Positions 12,101-20,715 of a stretch of 64,000 bases of DNA are shown piece after piece. Positions within the stretch are counted from its first letter, which is position 1, and every line of letters begins with the position of its first letter. Origin of the DNA: Glandiceps talaboti (taxonomy: Eukaryota; Hemichordata; Enteropneusta; Spengelidae); contig NC_135561.1 in assembly GCF_964340395.1 (NCBI RefSeq), positions 2,721,501 through 2,785,500 of the forward strand, in the 5' to 3' direction. Below the pieces are notes generated by a model. That model was not told the origin of the DNA. It made no database searches and saw nothing but the letters and a program-made list of their open reading frames with translations. The position numbers were made by a program, and so were the translations under genes.

Positions 12101-14610
12101 ACGTCGTTGACAAACTCGACGCCCGATACATTGTCATGCTCACTAGTCTATTGCCTTGTTTAGCATGCAGCTAGCTGTTACAGTGGTACTGGAGCGAGAG
12201 AGTGCTACGGAAGTCGACTTGTTGTACCAACTCCGACCGACACTCCAGTCAAGCAACAGATGTTTTGGACACCTTTTTTACCTTCCCTCGACTGCAGCTA
12301 GCATATTATATAGTAATACTATTCATGTATAAAATGTTTGATAGTGAGGCGCAGATAATGTGCAAATGGTAGACGTTCTACCTGAAACAGAAAAGTGCCT
12401 CCATATTTACCACGGCACGCTTGGGCCTTTGCAATACGGCCCTCGAAATCAGTTTGCGATTATACTATTACTAGTGTTGCGCCGGACCGGAGTTTAGATA
12501 AAACGTATGGAAAAAAGGCGCGAGCGACTGTCGACAGTCTAACACCGGCTGGAAAGATAAACACATCGCGTGCACGATAAGAATATGTCTTCAGTCAAAC
12601 ACAGTCAGTAACTAGTGATCTAGGAAACCCTGCATGGTACAATAATACCATAAGTTTACCAGTGGAAAGTTATGTGTAACCATGTACGGAGGTACGGAAG
12701 TTTCGCCAGATGAATGACCTCGGGGTTATTTCCAAATGTGACCATTTCGGGGGGGGGGGGGGGGGCAGTGTTTGGTTGTTCGTTGGTTTGTTGTCGTTTA
12801 CTCATGTATGTATCTACTCATTTGTCAGTTTATTTTGTTTGTTTGTTTGTTTGTTTATTTGTTTTGTTTGCTTGTTTGTTTGTTTGTTTGTTTGTTTACT
12901 TGTATGTTTATTTTGTTTTTGTTTATATTTGTAAACAGAACTAAATGAGCCTGAGCACCCTGTGATTTCAGTGCATCGGATTCCTAGACTGAACGTTTGT
13001 TATAATTTTTCAGTATCTGTTACGACAATAGAGGTCTGGTTTTCCTGCCAAAACAAGGGAGGGATAAACCATGGAGGTATACCTAAGGTATACCTCCATG
13101 GATAAACCAAACTGAAACGGTTTTTACGTCTTTGAAGACGTAGCTATAGTATCGTAACGTCCTTTATATTTACTAAAATACATACACATGTACATCATAT
13201 TGCAAAGATCTGTAAATTACTTTCCTACGTGATTTTGATTGAGTGGGAAGAAATTGGGGCGAGTTGACGAAGGGGCGAACTGAAATTGAGGCGAGTTGAA
13301 ATTGAGAGGAAGTAAATCGCAATCCCATGTCGACCAAAGGAAAGTTATGAGTCCCTTAGGACCAGAAACTGTGTAGTGATTTTATTACAACCTGATTGTG
13401 TACGTTATGCCATTGACCTTGTGTGTCACATGTTTGTCATTGTTTTTATGGTCAGAGTCAGCTGTATTTATGATTGTGTAACTACATTATATTAAACAAA
13501 GATAGTCGTTTGCAAAATACATTCATAATAGCAGGACTTTTACATTTCTCTGGGATGGTAGAATTGATGCGAGGAAGGATACTGGTAAATACAAATGCTG
13601 GGGTCAGAATTACAGTGGGGGGGGATTATTTTGGTATTTTGGTCAATAATATGTTTTCTAACCCCCCCCCCCCCCCCTTCCCGCTCTCAAAACATGTCAC
13701 CCCCCCCCCCCCCCCCCATGCCCATTTTGATGATAGGGCAAATCAGGTTGTAATAACATCACTACAGTCTTCGGTCCTGATCAGGGACACATAACTTTCC
13801 ACTGGTAAACTTATGGTATTATTGTACCATGCAGGGTTTCCTAGATCACTAGTTACTGACTGTGTTTGACTGAAGACATATTCTTATCGTGCACGCGATG
13901 TGTTTATCTTTCCAGCCGGTGTCTATTACCAGATAAATTGGGCAGTTCAAACTAAATTGCGCCCTCAGAGGCAGAGAGTTGAACATATTGAAATTAAATG
14001 TAACTCATACCATCAAATTTAGTTTTGACTTGGAATTTCAAAGTCTGTTCTTGGGGTGTAACAAGTTTTGTACAGAGTATTAAAGATTATTCTTGGGGGA
14101 AAAGTTTGGGACTCAAAAGGTAAAAATCCTGTTATGCAAATAAATTTTCTGCTCTTGGAAAAAAACGTTTTGTCTTACAAATTTGAACTTTTTGCTTTGA
14201 TATTTCTATTTTGAACCAAAAAAATAATGTTTTGTCCTACGAAATAAATTTTTTATCCTTGTACTGAATATTTTGCTTTCAAAAATTTAATTATTTCTTC
14301 CACAAATATATTTGTTCCTTTGTCATCTCTGGGCTGCCGTATATTCCTAGTCATGATTGGTCTTATTGCAGTAGCAAGGTGGAACAACATTAGAGGCCTT
14401 GACTAACAAATCAATTAAATAATTATTAAACAATAAATAAAACATGGAAACTGTGCTGTTCATCTACATTTGTATATGCACGCCATTCATCACAAAATAC
14501 TCAAAAACAAGTGTTCCAGACTCATTTCATATTCACCGTGCGTGGCGTGTAGTGAACTGTTATGTTTCATTTACTCGTGGTTCATTAGAATAAATCGGTT
14601 GATCAATAAA

Positions 14611-14684
<74 letters not shown>

Positions 14685-15102
14685 CGTGCATGCATGCATG
14701 CGTGCACGGAGCGCGTTTGTGGAAAGATGGACGCATGGGTGTATATATGTGGGGGGAGGGGGTGATTCGTGCGTGCATGCCAGTTGAAATGTTGACTAAT
14801 ACCCATGTGCATGTGTTTTTTTTGCCATTTAGGAGATACCACCGTGGGCTAAAGGAGGGTTTTCAGACGGGCCAATGAATGGGACACCGTTCAAAGAAAG
14901 GAAGCCCCTATCTCGTCGTGAACACAGCAACGAGGAAATTAATTCAAAGGCAACGGTTCGGTTCAACGTTACGACAAGGAAAGACTTTATGGATAGAGCA
15001 ATCATGATTGATCATGTTTGTCGCGTCTTTTTTCCACTTGCCTTTATCATATTCAACGTCGTGTATTGGTACAAGTTCCTTGTTCAGCCTTATAAAACGT
15101 AG
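1558..15102 (+). CDS. Cys-loop ligand-gated anion channel, GABA-A/glycine receptor-like (gene A, 3' part; six exons)
   Basis: Spliced CDS: 1558-1781, 8119-8201, 9362-9496, 10017-10246, 11060-11221, 14833-15102. All introns are GT-AG and all junction phases agree. In order the product shows loop D (YVRQMW), loop A (WVPDLFF), a canonical 13-residue Cys-loop ([15 protein letters not shown]), a loop B region (SFSYATND), a loop C region, TM1, TM2 with the PAR anion-selectivity signature, TM3, a cytoplasmic loop of roughly 100 residues, TM4 ([14 protein letters not shown]) and a stop. The family forms pentameric plasma-membrane chloride channels opened by GABA, glycine or related ligands. Loop C lacks the second cysteine pair typical of glycine receptors, so GABA-A/RDL/GRD-like is favoured; the ligand is not certain. 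The signal peptide and N-terminal exons are upstream of the window. Confidence 0.95.
1782..2935. other. Gene A intron, nothing recognised
   Basis: AT-rich unique-looking sequence up to the ACAT array. No exon-like ORF. Confidence 0.7.
2936..3280. repeat. (ACAT)n then (GT)n microsatellites
   Basis: ACAT units with interspersed ACAC run to about 3212, then a (GT)n tract at about 3234-3280. All ORFs here (Cys/Tyr/Val or His/Thr/Ile repeats) are artefacts. Confidence 0.97.
3281..4591. other. Gene A intron, nothing recognised
   Basis: Two overlapping ORFs of about 60 codons occur on opposite strands at 3862-4102. Neither shows a domain. Confidence 0.7.
4592..4860 (-). mobile_element. Palindromic repeat family P, copy 1
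   Basis: Contains cgttcagccaaggaaaatat, a hairpin centred on ctactcgtctagcgactcgtagt, a GACGTAG-ACGACCAGAGT segment and an end near ccgtacatggtataata. The same order of blocks recurs at about 23.2, 33.4, 47.3 and 51.4 kb. No coding capacity. Boundaries are approximate. Confidence 0.7.
4861..7692. other. Gene A intron, nothing recognised
   Basis: A 101-codon ORF near 6144 on the + strand and its minus-strand overlaps show no family features. No splice-bounded exon with receptor homology. Confidence 0.65.
7693..7792. repeat. (ATAC)n microsatellite
   Basis: About 100 bp of ATAC units with one gcat variant, in gene A's first visible intron. Confidence 0.97.
8119..8201 (+). CDS. Gene A exon: Cys-loop
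   Basis: This is an 83-bp exon, the size conserved for the Cys-loop exon of GABA-A receptor genes. It is bounded by ctttacag and gtaagt. It completes the Arg codon and encodes the strand leading into [15 protein letters not shown], the disulphide-closed loop with 13 residues between cysteines and the FPMD motif diagnostic of the superfamily. It ends one base into a codon. It is too short to stand out as an ORF. Confidence 0.95.
8706..8887. repeat. 86-bp inverted repeat with 10-nt loop
   Basis: Left arm 8706-8791 and right arm 8802-8887 are complementary with one mismatch seen (ctcgtcagg versus ctcatcagg). The arm includes gtcgggtttttcgtctctac and caagcctgtttcgtgag. The right arm runs directly into an 80-bp (AT)n tract. 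Confidence 0.93.
8883..9190. repeat. (AT)n tracts flanking the foldback hairpins
   Basis: About 84 bp of (AT)n at 8883-8967 and about 62 bp of (TA)n at 9120-9182 followed by (GT)n. Both are part of, or abut, the foldback element. Confidence 0.95.
8967..9057. repeat. 22-bp perfect inverted repeat with 47-nt loop
   Basis: 8967-8988 begins aatcaaagtaggttggtttg; 9036-9057 is its exact complement. Nested inside the foldback element. Confidence 0.92.
9362..9496 (+). CDS. Gene A exon: loops B to C of the ligand-binding domain
   Basis: The acceptor is ttctttag and the donor is acag|gtaaag. The exon is 135 bp; the vertebrate counterpart is about 138 bp. It encodes [13 protein letters not shown] (loop B, with a conserved Tyr) and [21 protein letters not shown], leading to loop C. 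The incoming phase matches the previous exon and the outgoing split Gly codon matches the next. A glycine receptor would have a Cys shortly before and after the TG turn; neither is present. Confidence 0.95.
10017..10246 (+). CDS. Gene A exon: TM1 and TM2 (pore)
   Basis: The acceptor is gatgtag and the donor is acg|gtaaat. The exon is 230 bp and exits in phase 0. It encodes the pre-M1 strand [16 protein letters not shown]1, then [20 protein letters not shown] (TM2) and LPKIAYVT. Pro-Ala-Arg at -2', -1' and 0' predicts anion selectivity. The 2' residue is Ser, 6' is Thr and 9' is the gate Leu. TM1 and TM2 share one exon here, whereas vertebrate GABA-A genes usually split them. Confidence 0.95.
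11060..11221 (+). CDS. Gene A exon: TM3 and start of the cytoplasmic loop
   Basis: The acceptor is ctttgacag and the donor is acg|gtaaac. The exon is 162 bp, phase 0 at both ends. It encodes [26 protein letters not shown] (TM3, starting with the family-conserved AID motif) followed by the basic stretch [18 protein letters not shown] of the intracellular loop. Confidence 0.94.
11728..12538. mobile_element. TIR element inserted in the left arm
   Basis: About 811 bp with long terminal inverted repeats of about 75-85 bp: both ends begin ACTGTCGACAGTCGCTCGCG reading inward and share ttttatctaaactccg and gcgcaacactagt. The 12-bp end is itself a palindrome, so it may be a target duplication or part of the TIR. 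Near the left end gagggccgaaggcccgag occurs twice. No protein-coding ORF. Confidence 0.85.
12678..13338. mobile_element. Second insertion in the left arm (unclassified)
   Basis: It is bounded by ggaaagttatgtg (12664) and ggaaagttatgag (13339), a near-identical 13-bp duplication of sequence that is single in the intact right arm. It contains a G run (about 12749-12767), (GTTT)n and a perfect palindrome at 13069-13101. No terminal inverted repeats seen. Confidence 0.55.
13069..13101. repeat. Perfect 16-bp inverted repeat, 1-nt centre
   Basis: CCATGGAGGTATACCT at 13069-13084, A at 13085, then its exact reverse complement at 13086-13101. The flanking sequence repeats ggataaacc on both sides. Confidence 0.95.
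14611..14695. repeat. (GT)n tract before the last exon of gene A
   Basis: Two GT runs split by tatatata, then gcgtgcgtgcatgcatgcat. It ends about 140 bp upstream of the 14833 acceptor. Confidence 0.95.
14833..15102 (+). CDS. Gene A last coding exon: cytoplasmic loop, TM4, stop
   Basis: The acceptor tttgccatttag follows a (GT)n tract. The exon opens with [13 protein letters not shown], ends the basic cytoplasmic loop with [16 protein letters not shown], and encodes TM4 as [20 protein letters not shown], closely matching the family FFP-x-FxxFNxxYW motif. The last residues are QPYKT, then TAG at 15100-15102. The M3-M4 loop is short for the family. Confidence 0.95.
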   Translation, partial: EIPPWAKGGFSDGPMNGTPFKERKPLSRREHSNEEINSKATVRFNVTTRKDFMDRAIMIDHVCRVFFPLAFIIFNVVYWYKFLVQPYKT

Positions 15103-15356
15103 ATTTGGCTGATAACATTCCATACCATTTCACAACACTAGAGGCAGCGCTCACATTGCTATACATGTACAAGTCCTGGATACACATGACATGGTGGGTT
15201 GTATTCCAGCCTGGATACATAGTTAACCTGTGCATTTCTAGATGACATCAATTTTTATAAAGAGCATTATCTTCCAATGGTCAATTTTTCGCAGAAGTAT
15301 TTGTGACTGACGTACTCGATTTTACTAAGTGTCCATTTCTGAAGCGACAGTGCATT

Positions 15357-15358
15357 GG

Positions 15359-15412
<54 letters not shown>
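15357..15412. repeat. (GAT)n microsatellite in the presumed 3' UTR of gene A
   Basis: About 18 GAT units starting 255 bp after the stop codon. The Met-repeat ORF is spurious. Confidence 0.95.
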
Positions 15413-15751
15413 CGGTCATGGTGATAATTGTAGCGGTTAATCACGTGACAGTGAAGCATGTAAATAAGCCAGATAGTAGCAGGCTACATAGTCTGGAAGA
15501 ACTAAAAAATCGGCGCCCTTTTCTATTAGAGGAGTAAATCTCTCTTTTCACAAAGTCGAAACATAGGAATAACAGATAACATTCACCTGATTTAACACTT
15601 CCGGTAGTAAACTTCACGGCTCGTCTATTTCTACAAAATGTTTTGTTTTTTTGTAAAAAAATGTCATAATGAAAAAAAAGTAAAATTTACAATGTTTACA
15701 TAACAGTATGATTTATATTAATCCATACCACAAATGAAATTCAGACGTGCC

Positions 15752-15757
15752 AATAAA
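15752..15757 (+). terminator. Possible polyadenylation signal for gene A
   Basis: An AATAAA hexamer lies about 650 bp after the stop codon. The region is AT-rich, so the hexamer could be chance; transcript ends would be needed to accept it. Confidence 0.25.
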
Positions 15758-16711
15758 TTACCCAGCAGCATCAAAAAATTAAGATACCTCGTTCTGAGGT
15801 TATGTTACAGTAGCATTTGGCCGCACATTGTATGTCATAATTGGTTTAGGTACATTACCCATGATAGCAGCTTCCGTTTTTATTTACATTCATTTTCGAT
15901 GAACAGAACTGTACCCTTACCACAGTGTATGTTATGGTATGCAGAATGATCGCAAGGAAAGTGCAGACATGTCAGGATGTTTTCCCCTTTTTGTGCAGGT
16001 TGAAACTTCAATGCAACGATGTTCAAGATTACGCTTGCATAACTTATAGGCATGTCGGTGGTCATTTCATTATCAGTATGGGTTGTATGTATTCAACCAT
16101 TTATCAATGTGCTTATCTGCCATTCATAGAAAGCCATATCTAAGAACGATGAGTAAGCTTAGGTTAGTACAGTTGACATATCATAAGGTATGTGGAATTG
16201 TCATCCAAAGCAAACTACAGTGTCGATTTATGATGCACATTAAACAAACAAATATCTTCAATCTGTACGTTTTGATGTACATGTGGGATTTGTAGGGCAG
16301 TTTATATCTTGATTTTATTTCAAAGTCTAGTTTGTGAGGCTACTTTATATTTGGTAGGTACGTTACTAAATTACTGTTATTTTTATATATCTTGCAATGG
16401 ATTTGCATATGTTATACAAAACAGTATTATATCATACTCTCAAAAATATGTAGGCGGTCTTAAAAGTCTAAGCTCAATGATGGTGTGTAAGCTTAACTGT
16501 TACGCCCTCTTTTGGTTAAATATGTTTTTTGTTGTCTTGAATATTTGTAATACATCCAGGAGAGAATGGGAATTAGCGACAGCTGTTTCAATGAAAATCA
16601 AAAGCATCCGACTGCACCTAACACTAGAGGGCAGTTGACGGATGGCATACCGTCTTCGTATAAAAAAGACCTCAAATCACAGGAACCACATAACAGCTAA
16701 GGTGCGATAAA

Positions 16712-16996
16712 AAATAGTTACAATATAAAATCCGTCACCACGTGCACTATCCTTGTCTACCGTTAATGCGCGGCGGACAGGCGTGTAACTATGACATGTA
16801 TCAGATATTATCAAATAGTTACAATCCGTCACCACGTGCACTATCCTTGTCTACCGTTAAGGCGCGGCGGACAGGCATGTAACTATGACATGTATCAGAT
16901 ATTATCAAATAGTTACAATCCGTCACCACGTGCACTATCCTTGTCTACCGTTAAGGCGCGGCGGACAGGCATGTAACTATCAGATATTATCAAAAC
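16712..16996. repeat. 94-bp minisatellite, about three copies
   Basis: ctatccttgtctaccgttaa recurs at 16747, 16841 and 16935, a period of exactly 94 bp. Units differ at only a few bases (aatgcg versus aaggcg, gcgtg versus gcatg). The third unit lacks the tgacatg segment. The ORF across it is incidental. Confidence 0.93.
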
Positions 16997-19417
16997 AATG
17001 TAGTATAGTTACTGCTACATGTGTAAGTGTGTTTTTGTAAGTTTCAAAGGAACTGCCAGTAGTTTTGGTTATTATTTACGTTGATCTTTTGATATAATTT
17101 CGTCGCTCTAATACCTATTTTTTTTCTCTACTGTACATGGCTATTTCTATCTTTCTCAAAGAGAAGAAATATCATGCTCATTGTTTATGCACCCCTCTTG
17201 TTTAATTCATTACAGTTTGTAAGTTCATTCATTGTTTTTAAGTATTTGACACAAACAAACACGCGCTCGCTCTTATAAAACATTGTTGTTATCAGAAATC
17301 TTTGGTAAGTTCATACGTGAAACAATAGCTATAATTTATGTGAAACATTTTTTTCTTGTCCTGTGACATAGTCTCCCATATTTGCTAATGTCTATTCTCA
17401 TCGTCACCGGTAGACTAAAGTGTCTGCATTCTATAGTTTTGTACCCAGTAAGTACCATTTAGTGAACATATGGTTGCTCTAAAGTGACCATAAATTTCCT
17501 TTGTTAGTTGACTCTACAAATAATCCACACGTCGAATGTATTAACATAACCCTTAATATAGCAACATAACAATAATGTCTCGATTACTGCCGACTTCCCA
17601 TTTAAAAAAGTCTTTACAAACTCTTTTAAAGTGCCCATTTTTAAAATTATGTCAGTCGTTTTCATCATATTTTTTGTATCTTTGCTGCCATTTCACCAAA
17701 GATGTATAGAATTGTTGTGGTTAGGTTGAAAGAGGAGATACTATCGATGTAATAAATTCAAATAGGGACTTGAGACCCATCTCTGACGGCGATATCAAGA
17801 TCAGTATGTACAAAATGTTATGTGGATATTTACCTTAGTGTTACGGTTAAGTAAGGTAGAAACAATATTACCCACCATTGAATGTATATTTTGTTATCAT
17901 AATCTGTCTGTGTCCTGGTTTATTGGTTCATTCATATATAATAAATAATATGTATATATTGCTAATGATATGGTTGTGTTTATTATAATTGTTTTTTAAT
18001 TAAAGTATGTTTGTGTTGACGACATCAAGTTTATCACTTGCTAATGACAGTAGTTGCTAAGCCGTTGCTATCCACAGCAATAAGTGAGGTAATCTTAAAG
18101 AGATGGAGCTTATTTCCAATGGATATACAAGATGCTTTAGTAATCTTTGAATCACATCACATCACATCACATCACATCACATCATATCACATCACATCGT
18201 ATCACATCACCACATCACATCACATCACATCGGATCGCGTCGAGTCGCGTCGCATCACATCACATCACATAACATACCATCTCATCACATCGTATCGCAT
18301 CACATCAGATCACATCACACACATCACATCAAATCACATCGCAGTGCATCACATCACATTGCGTCACATATCACATCACATCACATCACATCACATCACA
18401 CACATCACATCAAATCACATCGCAGTGCATCACATCACATTGCGTCACATCGCATCGCATTACATCGTATCGCATCGGAGCACATTACATTGTATCACAT
18501 TGCATCACATCACATCACGTCACATCGCAACGAATCGCATCGCATCATATAATATCACATCGTATCATACCACATCACATCACATCACATCACATCACAT
18601 CACATCGCAACATAACACAGCACAGCACATCACTTTGCATCGCATCACATTTTACGCAAAAACAGACCGGTCGGCTTGACCCCCCCCCCCCCACACACAC
18701 ACACACGCAACTTGTACTTACTAAAGGTCCCATCTCGTGTGTCATAAAGTTACTGAAATATGAGGCTTTGACACCGTCGTTTTACTGCAACGCGTCAGCT
18801 GTGCTAAATCACAGTTTTAATCGGTTATTCTATATAATATGGAAACACCAGAAGTAACATACAAATCAAGGGTGAGTCAAACCAGCTGCTAGAGTACCAA
18901 GATCAGCTGTCACATCTATAATGGTAAAATCGTATTATAAGTGTAATATACATATTATTTAAATTGTAATGTTTCCAATATTAACAGAATCAAACAAATG
19001 ATAGCATCTTAGTTTTACATTGGGGGATAAAACAACATGAAGTTTCGATATTAAAGGGGCAAAACTGTGGGTTGTTATTTCTGCTGTTTTTTCGGCATAT
19101 TGAAAATGTATTCTACTTTGTGAAGCATACTTATCCATGACTTACATTTTATTGAACTTAAACCTAGATAGATACAAATTATGAGGATATAACGTTCTGT
19201 GCGTTAAAGAAATGTCGACGTACTCCCAATCAACTGTATAACGTTTACATGAGACAATTTTGATGTTAAAGAAGACACGTATCGATATCATTAACATTTA
19301 CGAGAATAGTTTAATCAAACATGTAAGTATTTTCACTCCAGCAAACTGTTTATAAACCCATGACCTGCTTGGTCCACTTTAATTGTAATTGTCACGTACA
19401 GATTTATTTTTACATCA
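16997..19417. other. Intergenic; only the ATCAC satellite recognised
   Basis: Apart from 18146-18660 and a C-run/(CA)n at about 18680-18708, I see no gene-like signal. Confidence 0.65.
18146..18660. repeat. Degenerate ATCAC pentamer satellite
   Basis: About 500 bp of (ATCAC)n with many single-base variants, including a longer duplicated block: cacatcacatcaaatcacat followed by cgcagtgcatcacatcacat occurs near 18320 and again near 18405. It yields a spurious 213-codon Ser/His/Ile-rich ORF. Confidence 0.95.
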
Positions 19418-19796
19418 GGCCTGACAAAACAACTGCGTGGATTACGCTAAATTTTAGAATAGATGGGGTACGTAGATTTTTTATTTTATTTTTACATACT
19501 TTTTTCATTTGTGAGTGTAGTTCAGGTAGTAATGTTTTCCATTGTTTCCAAACGGTCTTTGTGTTGTTTATTTCTTCCTATCAGATAGATGCACAGCATT
19601 ACAGATTGGAAGAACAGTTTTATATTGTCTTTTTAAGATGATGTCAGTTTCCGCATCTACTACTTCTCGCGAGACTTCACAACTCTAGCGATTTTATTAT
19701 TTATTTCTTGAATACATAAACAAGTTTAAGGTCGACGTCTGTAGTGAAAAACTAGGTGGGGATCGGGTAACCGGAACCAAATAATATTGTTAGGCC
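19418..19796 (+). mobile_element. PIF/Harbinger-like MITE, copy 2
   Basis: 379 bp, flanked by TCA at 19415-19417 and 19797-19799. It begins ggcctgacaaaacaactgcg and ends ...ggaaccaaataatattgttaggcc, so the termini are inverted repeats. Same orientation as copy 1. The short ORF spanning part of it is chance. Confidence 0.85.
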
Positions 19797-20339
19797 TCAG
19801 CTGTTATCCGTATAAATCAGAATTCTTCATCCCTATTATTATAGCACACAATCATTGAATTGCACAATAACCTATTCCACTAAACCTAGAGTGTTGAACA
19901 GACGTATCATTCAAAAAAGTATTACCAACACTTTGTGTGACCGAAGAGACCAATACATTCTATGGAAACCCATACAACACTTTGCCACAATATAAAATAG
20001 ATTGCATTGAGTGTTGTCATGCATATGTTGCCAACCGTTTTGTGTATCAAATAGCTAGTACCATGTTTTATTATGGTATTGGTAGGGGTGGAATTTTCCA
20101 AATATGGGCGTAAACTTATGTCGCATCTGTAAACAAAAACTCATACATTAGATATTTAAGAAGTCATCATTCTTATATTTTGACACTTACAGCAAATGCA
20201 GTCAAATAAATGGTGGGCATACAAAGTCATCAAATTAACTTTAAAAAATGTATGTTCTTGGAATAAAATGTTGATAAAATATTTTAGTGTGTATCGCAAT
20301 GTTAATGTTTGAATATCACAATAAATGACGTTATATTCA

Positions 20340-20506
20340 CGTTTTGAATTGAATTGAATTGAATTGAAATTTATTTCACCAGAAGTTATATAGATTATAC
20401 AGATATTGAATAAATATATAGAAATGAAAGAGAAAAAAAAATACGTCTAGGGACAAAATAAAATTCTGGTGAGGACGTGCTTCAATAAAAAAACAAACTA
20501 GTATAC

Positions 20507-20593
<87 letters not shown>

Positions 20594-20715
20594 ATAGATG
20601 TTGAGTTGTGCTGTGCTTTTGTGTCGTGGCGTGAACAGGTGTGTTGTGTTGTGTTGTGTTGTGTTGTGTTGTGATGTGCTGTGCTGTGTTGTGTTGTGTT
20701 GTGTTGTGTTGTGTA
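20340..20715. repeat. (GAATT)n, (TA)n and (GTGTT)n cluster
   Basis: gaattgaattgaattgaa at 20347-20367, (TA)n at about 20508-20590 and a GTGTT pentamer array at about 20638-20715. Confidence 0.93.

Larger units (their letters stand above)
11377..14350. mobile_element. Large nested inverted-repeat (foldback) element in gene A intron
   Basis: The outer arms begin taggaatat at 11377 and end tattcctag at 14350. Arm A (11377-11727) pairs with about 13990-14350 at roughly 90-95 percent by eye. Arm B (12542-12677) pairs with 13787-13922, apparently perfectly over 136 bp. A third block (13339-13400) pairs with 13741-13800 less well. The right arm is continuous; the left is split by two insertions. 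It lies in the last intron of gene A. No transposase ORF is visible. Confidence 0.85.
15103..16711. other. 3' flank of gene A, nothing certain
   Basis: Contains the GAT repeat and possible poly(A) hexamer. The 109-codon ORF at 16309-16638 has no recognisable motif and is hydrophobic by composition. Confidence 0.6.

Noticed and set aside
18038-18679. 213-codon ORF rich in Ser, His, Ile and Thr
   Set aside because: It is the translated ATCAC satellite.
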